Origin: Acidimicrobiales bacterium
GTDB taxonomy: Bacteria; Actinomycetota; Acidimicrobiia; Acidimicrobiales; Acidimicrobilacustridaceae
Assembly: GCA_023261915.1 (NCBI GenBank)
Contig: JALRFT010000151.1
Coordinates: 1-7,720, forward strand
Direction: 5' to 3'
DNA: 7,720 nucleotides
This document shows positions 1 to 5,931 of this stretch, one piece after another (the first letter of the stretch is position 1; each line of letters starts with the position of its first letter). The position numbers and the translations under genes were made by a program. The notes below the pieces were generated by a model. That model was not told the DNA's origin. It was given only the letters and a program-made list of their open reading frames with translations, and ran no database searches.

Positions 1-162
1 CTGGTGGGCGACACCCGCCGCAAGTAGTGCGGCGGCAACCCCATCGGCCCGCCGGTTGAATTCCCCCCAACTGACGACCCGCTCACCTTGGATCTGGGCG
101 GGTGCATCGGGGACGAGGTCAGCACAGACCTCCCAGATCTCGGCGAAGTTCCAACCGGGCAT
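1..162 (-). CDS. Acyl-CoA synthetase (FadD-like, AMP-binding), N-terminal fragment
   Basis: Only the first 54 codons are in the window; the gene continues past the left edge. The translation begins MPGWNFAEIWEVCADLVPDA and continues through a VVSWGEFNRRADGVAAALL segment. That is the usual opening of class I adenylate-forming enzymes: an amphipathic helix, 'P-x-APAQ', a short strand pair 'GERVVSW', then the helix 'F-x-RRADGVAAALLAAGV'. Members of the family activate carboxylic acids to acyl-AMP and then to acyl-CoA in the cytoplasm. The ATG at 162 is preceded by a purine-rich GAGGGGGG (166-173 on the minus strand), which supports this start. The catalytic P-loop and AMP-binding motifs lie outside the window, so the substrate cannot be judged. 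The FadE, SDR and LLM genes nearby suggest fatty, steroid or other hydrophobic acids (inference). Confidence 0.82.
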   Translation of the reverse strand, partial: MPGWNFAEIWEVCADLVPDAPAQIQGERVVSWGEFNRRADGVAAALLAAGVAHQ

Positions 163-192
163 GATCCCCCCTCAGGTGTTCTGCTGTCGTGA

Positions 193-220
193 GGTCCGCA
201 AGGGCAGCGCCCTGCGGACC
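193..220 (-). terminator. Strong hairpin after the binding-protein gene, probable terminator
   Basis: GGTCCGC (193-199) pairs perfectly with GCGGACC (214-220). Inside it AGGGC (201-205) pairs with GCCCT (209-213) around an AGC loop, with a single bulged A at 200. This 12-bp GC-rich stem begins about 17 bases after the stop codon of the binding-protein gene on the minus strand. There is no T-run after it, so it would be an actinobacterial-style terminator without a U tail, or an mRNA-stabilising 3' end. It separates that gene from the acyl-CoA synthetase gene. Confidence 0.55.
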
Positions 221-237
221 GCTGGAGTCTAGGACGG

Positions 238-1410
238 TCAGCGTCGAAGGAGTTCGAAACGGCCGTCCCGGTACTCCTGGATGGAGGCGGGGTAGACGGC
301 CTCGTTGTTCACGAAGCTGAGAGAGCCGAGCACGGTTTCAATGGTGCCCATGCGGCCCAGACCGGCACTGATCGCCTGACGGCTGGTGCCTCCGCCCGCC
401 TGTGCTGCTGCCACGAGAATCTGGATCCCGGCGTAGCCCTGCGCAGCAAAGGCGTCAGCAGGTCGGGCAAAGCGTTCCTGGAAGCGGCGCACGAACAACT
501 TGCTGGCGGGGACGTCGATGTCGGGGTTCCACGAGGCGGCCACGATGAGCCCGTCGGCCGCGGAGCCGGCAGGCCCGAGGACGTCGGCAGCGTTGAAACC
601 GTTCCCCCCGACGACCGGAAGGGTGGGGGCGGCGGTGTTCGCCGCCACGAGGAGGTTCGAGGCTGGTGTGGACCGGGCCGCGAGGAAGAGGCCATCCGGA
701 TTCGATTGGAGCGCCCGGGTCACGAGTGCCTGGTAGCCAGCGGAGTCGAGTTCGGCGGGGTCGAACACGATGTCGTCGACGAGGTCCACACCTGCGTCAC
801 TTGCACCCGTGCGGAACGCCGCCGCAGCTCCGATTGAGTACTGGTCCGTCCCATCAGAGAGCAGAACGGCGCTCTCGACCCCCCGAAGGTCGCTGGCGGC
901 TGCCACGGCCTGGGGAATCATGACCTGCTCGCTGAGAGTCACCCGCCACACCGCATCGCCGATGGACGCGATGTCGAGGGTTGTGTTGGTGACCGCGAGG
1001 ACGGGAACCCCGACGGCCTGAGCGAGAGGATCAGTCTGGGCGGCGACGGGGGACAGCGTGGGGCCAAGAATGGCGGCGACACCTTGCTCGATGACCGTGT
1101 TGAACGCCGCCGTGCCACCCTCGGGTGACGAGTCATCGTCGAGGGTTGTCAGGGTGATGGGCGTGGAGGTGCCTGCCGCTTCAACCTCGACGGCGAGTTC
1201 GGTCCCTTGGGACTGGCTGAGGCCGTACGGCGCCGCACTCCCCGTCAGCGATGCGACCGACCCTGCGATCAGGGTCCCCGTGGACGCCGTTCCCGAATTG
1301 GTCGACGTATCAGCTTCGGCAGGTTCAGGCGATGAGCCCCCGGAGCAGGCGGCGCTGAGTGCGACGACGGCGATGACCGCAACGCTGACAACCACTCGTC
1401 TGACCCGCAC
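238..1410 (-). CDS. ABC-type branched-chain amino acid-like substrate-binding lipoprotein
   Basis: The 390-residue protein is probably an extracytoplasmic solute-binding lipoprotein of the Peripla_BP_6 (LivK-like, type I fold) family. The open frame extends upstream to 1881, but the GTG at 1410 is the likely start: GGGAGG lies at 1416-1421, five bases away, and the N-terminus then reads as a signal peptide. It has Arg residues at 2, 4 and 5, a hydrophobic stretch at about 6-18, and a lipobox ALSAAC with the lipid-modified Cys at 22. A Ser/Thr/Ala/Glu-rich linker (23-44) follows. The domain then opens with 'GSVASLTGSAAPYG' and 'GTELAVE', and continues with 'ILGPTLSPVA', 'VGVPVLAVTNTT' and 'AAQGYAGIQILVAA', all characteristic of the family. 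No permease or ATPase gene is visible. It is divergent from the acyl-CoA dehydrogenase operon. The ligand is unknown: such proteins in lipid-degrading actinobacteria may bind amino acids, aromatic acids or other small organic acids. Confidence 0.88.
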   Translation of the reverse strand: MRVRRVVVSVAVIAVVALSAACSGGSSPEPAEADTSTNSGTASTGTLIAGSVASLTGSAAPYGLSQSQGTELAVEVEAAGTSTPITLTTLDDDSSPEGGTAAFNTVIEQGVAAILGPTLSPVAAQTDPLAQAVGVPVLAVTNTTLDIASIGDAVWRVTLSEQVMIPQAVAAASDLRGVESAVLLSDGTDQYSIGAAAAFRTGASDAGVDLVDDIVFDPAELDSAGYQALVTRALQSNPDGLFLAARSTPASNLLVAANTAAPTLPVVGGNGFNAADVLGPAGSAADGLIVAASWNPDIDVPASKLFVRRFQERFARPADAFAAQGYAGIQILVAAAQAGGGTSRQAISAGLGRMGTIETVLGSLSFVNNEAVYPASIQEYRDGRFELLRR

Positions 1411-1533
1411 TACTGCCTCCCGCTTGCCGTCACTTCCGTCGACAACTCGCCGTGTTCGAGGCGGGCTGCGTCCTAAGCGAGCAGACCGTAACAGGCCAGC
1501 CGGCTGCTCACGCACCCTGGTCAGCGGGCGGTA
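1411..1533. promoter_or_regulatory. Divergent intergenic region with a CAGCCGGCTG palindrome
   Basis: This spacer of 123 bases must hold the promoters of both the binding-protein gene (minus) and the acyl-CoA dehydrogenase operon (plus). It contains the perfect 10-base palindrome CAGCCGGCTG at 1497-1506. A looser pair, GAGCAG (1479-1484) and CTGCTC (1504-1509), partly overlaps it. I could not assign convincing -35/-10 boxes on either strand. Placement between divergent genes makes a shared regulator site plausible, but short GC palindromes are common at this base composition. Confidence 0.35.
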
Positions 1534-2766
1534 ATGACGGCAGCCGGTAGTGTGGCCAACGTGGACTTTGACCTGCCACCAGAGGACGATCCACGTCGGC
1601 AGGCGGTGCGGCAGTGGTTGGCTCGTCATCCCGATCCGAGTCCCCGTAAGCTCGCTGAGGCGGGGTATGTCGCTCCACATTGGCCCCAGCCGTGGGGGCT
1701 TGGTGCTGACCCCACCCACCAACTGATCATCGACGACGAGCTTCGGCGGGCTGGTGTGAAGCGCCCGTCGAACACCATTGGTATCGGCTGGGCGGGCCCG
1801 ACGATCATCCACGCCGGTACTCGTGAACAACAGGAGCGCTACCTGGTTCCGTTGCTCGCTGCTGAGGAAATCTGGTGCCAACTCTTCAGCGAACCGGGAG
1901 CGGGAAGTGATCTCGCCAGCCTCGGCACTCGGGCAGAGCGGGACGGGGACGAGTACGTGGTCAACGGACAGAAGGTGTGGACCTCAATGGCCCACCTCTC
2001 CGCCTATGGCATCCTCATCGCCCGCACTGATCCTGAAGCCCCCAAACACAAGGGCATCTCCTATTTCATCTGCCCCATGGACCTTCCCGGAATCGAGATC
2101 CGCCCCATCGTCGAGATGACCGGCGGTCACACCTTCAATGAGGTGTTCCTCACCGATGTCCGCATTCCTGCTGCGAACCTCGTAGGCGAGGAGAACAATG
2201 GCTGGGCGCTGGCGAAGGTGACGCTCGCCAACGAGCGTGTCTCGCTGTCCGGTGATGGAGCGCTGTGGGGGATGGGTCCAACGATGGCGGACGTGACCGC
2301 ACTTGTGCGTGACGCAGGCGGTCTTGACGATCCTGTGATGCGGCAACGCTTCGCCGAACTCCACACCGAGGCAGAGATTCTCCGTCTGATCCGCATGCGA
2401 ACCGTCTCGGCGGCTATCAGAGGTGTGGCGCCCGGCCCCGAGGCCTCGGTCCGCAAGGTGCTGGCCGACGAACACGGGCAGGCGCTCATGGGTTTCGTGA
2501 AGGACCTCTGTGGGTCGGCGGGGATGCTGGCTGACGGTCGTCCGCTCGGTCAGGACGGAGCGATCTGGAACTTCGGATACCTCTTCTCCCAAGCGCTCAC
2601 CATCGGTGGGGGGACGGGCGATGTCCAGCGCAACATCCTCGGTGAGCGGGCACTGGGCCTCCCTCATGACGTGGATGTGGAAGCGGGCATGGGTTGGTCG
2701 CAGGCGGCGACGAGTCGTCGGCTTGCCACCAGCGCAGTCACCGGCAACGATCACGGGCATGGCTGA
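1534..2766 (+). CDS. Acyl-CoA dehydrogenase (FadE-like)
   Basis: The 410-residue protein should be a cytoplasmic FAD-dependent acyl-CoA dehydrogenase that introduces the alpha,beta double bond of an acyl-CoA. The helical N-domain spans about 10-113. The beta domain (about 114-225) carries 'CQLFSEPGAGSDLA' (115-128) and 'VNGQKVWTS' (143-151), which contact flavin and substrate. The helical C-domain ends with 'TIGGGTGDVQRNILGERALG' (356-375). The position equivalent to the medium-chain enzyme's catalytic Glu is Gly here. Glu234 in 'ANERVSLSG' aligns by eye with the internal catalytic Glu of isovaleryl-CoA dehydrogenase and related FadE proteins, so I infer it is the base. The upstream ribosome binding site is weak (GCGGGCGGTA). 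In-frame GTGs at 1552 and 1561 are alternative starts. The length fits the family. Its stop overlaps the next gene by 8 bases. The substrate is not readable from sequence; branched or polycyclic acyl-CoAs are possible given the neighbours. Confidence 0.93.
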   Translation: MTAAGSVANVDFDLPPEDDPRRQAVRQWLARHPDPSPRKLAEAGYVAPHWPQPWGLGADPTHQLIIDDELRRAGVKRPSNTIGIGWAGPTIIHAGTREQQERYLVPLLAAEEIWCQLFSEPGAGSDLASLGTRAERDGDEYVVNGQKVWTSMAHLSAYGILIARTDPEAPKHKGISYFICPMDLPGIEIRPIVEMTGGHTFNEVFLTDVRIPAANLVGEENNGWALAKVTLANERVSLSGDGALWGMGPTMADVTALVRDAGGLDDPVMRQRFAELHTEAEILRLIRMRTVSAAIRGVAPGPEASVRKVLADEHGQALMGFVKDLCGSAGMLADGRPLGQDGAIWNFGYLFSQALTIGGGTGDVQRNILGERALGLPHDVDVEAGMGWSQAATSRRLATSAVTGNDHGHG

Positions 2767-3064
2767 ACCCGCTGAGGACAAGATGTTCCGCCGCCACGCC
2801 AAAGTGGTGGCCGCTGTGGACCTTGAGGGCATCCCCGCCGGCACCCACGGCAAGGTGATGTACGTCGCCGGATTCACCTGGCGTCGCTGCCGGGTCACCT
2901 TTGACAACGGGGTGGAGCGCGGCGGACTCGATCGACGTCATCTCGTCCCCCTTGACGAGTGGCAAGAGCGGGCCCACGCTGCGGCCGTGGCCGAGGCCCG
3001 AGCCACCCAGGAGCGACTGGCCGAGGAATATCGCGCCTCGTTGAAGTCGGGAGGAACCCACTGA
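2759..3064 (+). CDS. Small SH3-like hypothetical protein
   Basis: This 101-residue protein has no function I can name. The ATG at 2759 overlaps the end of the acyl-CoA dehydrogenase gene by 8 bases, and its TGA shares one base with the ATG of the next gene. Both junctions imply translational coupling within one operon. Residues about 14-65 look like a small beta-barrel of SH3/KOW type: 'KVVAAVDLEGIPAGTHGKV', then 'FTWRRCRVTFDNGVERGGLD' and 'RRHLVP'. The alternating hydrophobic strands, the G-T-x-G-K-V turn and the 'VTFDNG' strand are typical of such folds. Residues about 67-95 form a charged Ala/Glu/Arg-rich helix, possibly a short coiled coil. I have an impression that similar small proteins occur in other actinobacteria, but could not check. 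Met9 is an alternative start. No signal peptide or membrane segment is seen. A role as partner or accessory of the adjacent enzymes is inference only. Confidence 0.8.
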   Translation: MAEPAEDKMFRRHAKVVAAVDLEGIPAGTHGKVMYVAGFTWRRCRVTFDNGVERGGLDRRHLVPLDEWQERAHAAAVAEARATQERLAEEYRASLKSGGTH

Positions 3065-4101
3065 TGAAGATCGGGATGCAGTTGCAGTACAGCGGTGGCT
3101 TCAAGGAGTCGGCCCGCCAGGTTGCCGATTACGAGAGTGCCGGTCTCGACATCGTGTGGGTGGCGGAGGCCTACGGCTTCGATGCCCCTAGTTTCATGGG
3201 GTACCTCGCGGCCACGACCGAGCGCGTTGAGATTGCGGCGGGCATCCTGCCGATCTACACCCGGACCCCAACGCTGTTGGCCATGACGGCTGCCGGCGTG
3301 GACGCCATGACCGACGGTCGTTGCATCCTCGGTCTCGGTGCGTCAGGGCCACAGGTCATTGAAGGTTTCCACGGTCTTGCCTATGACGCCCCGGTGGGGC
3401 GAACCAAGGAGATCATCGAGATCTGCCGCCAGGTCTGGAAGCGGGAGCGCGTCGATCATCACGGGCGCTACTACGACATTCCTTTGCCCGCCGGCGAGGG
3501 CACGGGCCTCGGCAAGCCACTCAAGATCATCGCCCATCCGGTGCGTGATTCGATCCCGATCTACGTGGCGTCACTCGGTCCGGCCAACGTGCGAATGACC
3601 GCCGAGGTGGCTGACGGGTGGCTTCCGATCTTCTACATGCCCGAGCGTGCCGACGAGGTGTGGGGCGAGGACTTGCGAGCCGGCTACGCCAAGCGTGACG
3701 CCGCCCTCGGCCCCATGAATGTCGTGGCGGGTGGAATCGTGGCCATCACCGATGACCCCACCCCGATCCTTGATCTCGGTCGTGGCATGGCAGCGCTCTA
3801 CATCGGTGGCATGGGTGCCCGGGAGCGTAACTTCTACAACCAACTCGCCTGTCGCTATGGCTATGAGGCCGAGGCGAAGGCCGTTCAGGACCTCTACCTC
3901 GATGGCAAGAAGCGTGAGGCTGCCGCTGAGATTCCCCGCGAGTTCCTCGAACTGACCAACCTCGTGGGTCCCGAGGGGTGGGTGCGCGAACGAATCGCCG
4001 CCTACGTCGAAGCGGGGGTGTCGGTCCTCAACATCACGCCGATTTCCGATGATCCGACTGGGCTGATCGCCAAGATCCGCAGTTGGGTCGACGACGTCTG
4101 A
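3064..4101 (+). CDS. LLM-class F420-dependent oxidoreductase, Rv3520c-like
   Basis: The 345-residue protein is a luciferase-like (TIM barrel) flavin oxidoreductase of the type that uses coenzyme F420. The open frame reaches back to 2959, but the ATG at 3064 is chosen. It has GGGAGG at 3049-3054 nine bases upstream, overlaps the preceding stop as TGATG, and the protein then begins MKIGMQLQYSGGFKES as family members do. Key segments are 'DIVWVAEAYGFDAP' (29-42), 'AAGILPIYTRTPTLLAMTAA' (58-77) and 'LGLGASGPQVIEGFHG' (89-104); the last is the loop expected to hold the cofactor phosphate. The sequence strongly resembles, from memory, M. tuberculosis Rv3520c, which belongs to the KstR cholesterol regulon. 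That makes a role in steroid or related lipid breakdown plausible, although the reaction is unknown. It is the last gene of the FadE operon and is convergent with the following gene. Confidence 0.9.
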   Translation: MKIGMQLQYSGGFKESARQVADYESAGLDIVWVAEAYGFDAPSFMGYLAATTERVEIAAGILPIYTRTPTLLAMTAAGVDAMTDGRCILGLGASGPQVIEGFHGLAYDAPVGRTKEIIEICRQVWKRERVDHHGRYYDIPLPAGEGTGLGKPLKIIAHPVRDSIPIYVASLGPANVRMTAEVADGWLPIFYMPERADEVWGEDLRAGYAKRDAALGPMNVVAGGIVAITDDPTPILDLGRGMAALYIGGMGARERNFYNQLACRYGYEAEAKAVQDLYLDGKKREAAAEIPREFLELTNLVGPEGWVRERIAAYVEAGVSVLNITPISDDPTGLIAKIRSWVDDV

Positions 4102-4110
4102 CTTCGGTGG

Positions 4111-4125
4111 GCACCCCCGGGGTGC
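4111..4125. terminator. Hairpin between convergent genes, possible bidirectional terminator
   Basis: The 15-base sequence GCACCCCCGGGGTGC is a perfect inverted repeat with one central base; a real stem would have about 5-6 pairs. It fills most of the 29-base gap between the convergent stops of the LLM gene (4101) and the nitronate monooxygenase-like gene (4131), where a bidirectional terminator is expected. There is no T-run on either side, so efficiency is uncertain. Confidence 0.45.
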
Positions 4126-4130
4126 GTTGA

Positions 4131-5102
4131 TCAGCGGATGAGGGTGGAGGTGCGGCCAAGCACGGCTTCAGCCTCAGCCACGAACCGCTCCACCAGCTCA
4201 CCAGCCGGAACCAGCGTGTCAATGGCACCGGCGCCCTGCCCGGCAGGGAAAAACTCTCGGGCCGGGTCGACGTCGGTCGCCTGCTCATCGAGGCCGAGAT
4301 GGTTCACCCCGTCCTCGAGCGAGCGGAGGAACTGCAGCGGGAAGGGCTGGAGTTCCTCAGGGTTCTCCTCCCAGAAGCGGGTGTAGTCGTTGGCCACGAC
4401 CCGACAGGTCTTGCCGGTGTAGCCGCGCGAGATCGTCGTCCCGTCCTCGGTGAGGTTCAGCAGCGTTTCCTTGTAACCGATGACAGCTTGGGCTTCGGGT
4501 GTCGCAATGAAGCGGGTGCCGACCCACACCCCGTCGGCACCGAGTGCGAGGGCAGCGGCGAGGCCCCGACCATCGACAATGCCACCGGCAGCCACGACGG
4601 GGACCTTGTCGCCGACGGCGTCAACGACCTGGGGGACGAGCGCCATGGTCGCCACCTGCCCCGTATGGCCGCCAGCTTCGGTGCCCTGGGCGACCACGAC
4701 GTCGCAACCGGCGGCCACGGCGGCGACGGCGTGACGGACCTTGCCGCACATGCTCACCACCAGCACGTTGTTGTCGTGGCACAGGTCCACCACATCAGTC
4801 GGCACGCCGAGACCGGCAACGAAGACTCGAGCACCGTGTTCGATCAGTGTGCGGACCTGGGTTTCGAGATCGCCGGGTGCAGCAGTGAGAAGGTCCACCC
4901 CCCACGGCTTGTTCGTCAGCTTCTTGGCGGCCTCCATCTCGACGACCATGCGCTCCACGTTCATGGTGGACGCTCCGAAGGTGCCAAACCCTCCCGCTTC
5001 GGACACCGCTGCCACGAGTTCGTGATAGGAGACGCCTCCCATCCCGGCCAGCATCACGGGATGGTCAACCTCGAGAATGTCGGTAAGGCGAGTTGAGATC
5101 AT
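4131..5102 (-). CDS. Nitronate monooxygenase / FabK-like FMN oxidoreductase
   Basis: The protein is 323 residues from the ATG at 5102. A GTG two codons upstream (5108) is an alternative, and neither start has a clear ribosome binding site. It is an FMN TIM-barrel protein of the 2-nitropropane dioxygenase family. It opens with 'TRLTDILEVDHPVMLAGMGG', the usual first strand and glycine loop. 'FGTFGAST' follows near 40, and 'QGTEAGGHTGQV' near 139-150 holds the conserved His of the family active site. 'VAAGGIVDGRGLAAALALGA' (about 170-189) and 'GVWVGTRFIATPEA' form the flavin phosphate-binding part. Family members oxidise alkyl nitronates or reduce enoyl thioesters. In mycobacteria the relative Rv3553 (IpdC) acts on steroid C/D-ring CoA intermediates. 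Given the neighbours, a CoA-thioester redox role is at least as likely as nitronate detoxification (inference). Confidence 0.88.
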   Translation of the reverse strand: MISTRLTDILEVDHPVMLAGMGGVSYHELVAAVSEAGGFGTFGASTMNVERMVVEMEAAKKLTNKPWGVDLLTAAPGDLETQVRTLIEHGARVFVAGLGVPTDVVDLCHDNNVLVVSMCGKVRHAVAAVAAGCDVVVAQGTEAGGHTGQVATMALVPQVVDAVGDKVPVVAAGGIVDGRGLAAALALGADGVWVGTRFIATPEAQAVIGYKETLLNLTEDGTTISRGYTGKTCRVVANDYTRFWEENPEELQPFPLQFLRSLEDGVNHLGLDEQATDVDPAREFFPAGQGAGAIDTLVPAGELVERFVAEAEAVLGRTSTLIR

Positions 5103-5108
5103 GCCCAC

Positions 5109-5128
5109 AGCGGACCATGCCGTCCGCT
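5109..5128 (-). promoter_or_regulatory. Inverted repeat AGCGGAC-N6-GTCCGCT at the start of the NMO-like gene
   Basis: Two perfect 7-base arms, 5109-5115 and 5122-5128, flank a 6-base spacer. The repeat ends six bases before the ATG at 5102 and directly abuts the alternative GTG at 5108. It could be an operator for a TetR/GntR-type repressor, or an mRNA hairpin limiting ribosome access in a gene that already lacks a clear ribosome binding site. The sequence cannot distinguish these. Confidence 0.4.
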
Positions 5129-5165
5129 ATGTGGTCAAGTGACGGTCCGGCGGCTCCCACGCGGA

Positions 5166-5191
5166 AGTGGGTGGGCGTCGGCCCACCCACT
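5166..5191. terminator. Perfect 11-bp stem with GTCG loop, possible terminator
   Basis: AGTGGGTGGGC (5166-5176) pairs without mismatch with GCCCACCCACT (5181-5191) around the 4-base loop GTCG. It is the strongest hairpin in the window. It lies about 160 bases beyond the Nudix stop and about 65 bases upstream of the nitronate monooxygenase-like start, both on the minus strand. It would fit termination of the Nudix transcript. No T-run follows on either strand, so a regulatory hairpin in a leader is also possible. Confidence 0.5.
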
Positions 5192-5353
5192 CCGGTCGGC
5201 CCTGATGGTTTCGCCGCACACGGCCCCACTCATGACCAACTCGTACCACCGACCTGGGAGGGGGGCCCGGGTTGGTCAACACTTGGTGATCACGGTAGGG
5301 GCGAGGAGTTTCGCGGCGGTGTCAAGGAAGTGACCGGAGTGCGAACACTTGCT

Positions 5354-5872
5354 TTATTCGGGAGGCTCGTGCTGGCCCTCATCGGTCGTGATGTCGATCG
5401 GTGTGGCGGGAATTCGACCAGCTGAGAGATGGGGGAGCCCGATCCGCAGACCGGGGGGCAGAAGCCGCTCGGACGTGAGCAGGAGATCGTCGAGGGACCA
5501 CCATCGCTGTCCACTGAAGGCCATGACCTCAAGCGCCTCGAGACCATGGGGCGACCACTCCTCCGTCGGCGTGTCACACCAGGCAATGTGGATGTGCTCG
5601 AACTGATCGAACCGGAGTCCGGCGAAGGTGAATCGGGCGTGCTGGGTGAAGACGCACGGGCCGATCTCGGCGTCGACGACACCGGCTTCTTCGCGCAACT
5701 CGCGTCGGGCGGCGTCGATGCTGGATTCGCCGGGGTCGATGCCCCCACCCGGGATCTCCCACCAGTGGCCGCCGCTGGGGGCAGCCGGGTCGCTCCCGCG
5801 CAGCATGAGGAGTCGGCCGTCGGGGGAGAACAGGACCACTCGGGCCGCCTGACGGCGGAGGGTGAAGGACAC
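5354..5872 (-). CDS. Nudix hydrolase
   Basis: The 172-residue protein carries a complete Nudix box, G-x5-E-x7-REUxEExGU, at residues 43-65: Gly43, Glu49, Arg57-Glu58, Glu61-Glu62 and Gly64. These residues bind the metal ions used to hydrolyse nucleoside diphosphate derivatives. The start of the fold, 'QAARVVLFSPDGRLLMLRG' followed by 'WWEIPGGG', is standard. The C-terminal part contains 'FEHIHIAWCDTPTEEW' and 'WWSLDDLLLTSERLLP', as in many actinobacterial house-cleaning Nudix proteins. The GTG at 5872 has no Shine-Dalgarno sequence but has a TAGGCT box six bases upstream, so translation is probably leaderless. A GTG at 5877 is in another frame. The substrate (oxidised nucleotides, NADH, sugar nucleotides or CoA) cannot be told from the sequence. 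Confidence 0.93.
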   Translation of the reverse strand: MSFTLRRQAARVVLFSPDGRLLMLRGSDPAAPSGGHWWEIPGGGIDPGESSIDAARRELREEAGVVDAEIGPCVFTQHARFTFAGLRFDQFEHIHIAWCDTPTEEWSPHGLEALEVMAFSGQRWWSLDDLLLTSERLLPPGLRIGLPHLSAGRIPATPIDITTDEGQHEPPE

Positions 5873-5878
5873 GACACG

Positions 5879-5884
5879 AGCCTA
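5879..5884 (-). promoter_or_regulatory. Probable leaderless -10 box (TAGGCT) of the Nudix gene
   Basis: TAGGCT on the minus strand matches the actinobacterial TANNNT -10 pattern and ends six bases before the GTG at 5872. Transcription would therefore start at or next to the first base of the codon. No ribosome binding site is present, which agrees with a leaderless mRNA. No good -35 box is seen. Confidence 0.5.
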
Positions 5885-5888
5885 GGGT

Positions 5889-5909
5889 CCGGGGTCGACG
5901 TGACCCCGG
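5889..5909. promoter_or_regulatory. Palindrome CCGGGGTC-N5-GACCCCGG between divergent genes
   Basis: Perfect 8-base arms at 5889-5896 and 5902-5909 surround GACGT. The palindrome lies in the 59-base gap between the divergent Nudix and DUF983 genes and would cover the -35 area of the leaderless Nudix promoter. It is a candidate operator for both genes; a hairpin role is less likely because a leaderless Nudix mRNA would not contain it. Confidence 0.42.
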
Positions 5910-5931
5910 CTCACGCTGCTACAAACGAGGG

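Larger units (their letters stand above)
5103..5353. other. Intergenic spacer rich in inverted repeats
   Basis: This stretch of about 250 bases separates two minus-strand genes and has no convincing gene or tRNA on either strand. Besides the two hairpins listed separately, it holds an 8-bp inverted repeat TGACCAAC (5233-5240) / GTTGGTCA (5271-5278) around a GC-rich core. It also has a direct repeat AACACTTG (5278-5285 and 5344-5351). It must contain the 3' end of the Nudix transcript and the promoter of the nitronate monooxygenase-like gene, unless the two are cotranscribed. I could not assign promoter boxes. Confidence 0.5.

Noticed and set aside
1411..1881. N-terminal extension of the binding-protein frame to an ATG at 1881
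   Set aside because: The extension overlaps the FadE gene, has no family similarity, and would place a signal peptide in the middle of the protein; the GTG at 1410 has a good ribosome binding site.
1984..2907. 307-codon minus-strand open frame antisense to FadE
   Set aside because: It is the antisense shadow of a clear acyl-CoA dehydrogenase and spans two real genes; its composition is not protein-like.
2959..3063. N-terminal extension of the LLM frame to 2959
   Set aside because: It overlaps the small upstream gene in another frame, and the start at 3064 has a ribosome binding site and the normal family N-terminus.
4299..5096. 265-codon plus-strand open frame antisense to the NMO-like gene
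   Set aside because: It mirrors a well-supported gene in codon-biased GC-rich DNA, is His/Gly/Asp rich, and has no recognisable domain or ribosome binding site.
5103..5353. Possible tRNA or riboswitch in the NMO-Nudix spacer
   Set aside because: No T-loop motif, acceptor stem or known riboswitch core could be found on either strand.
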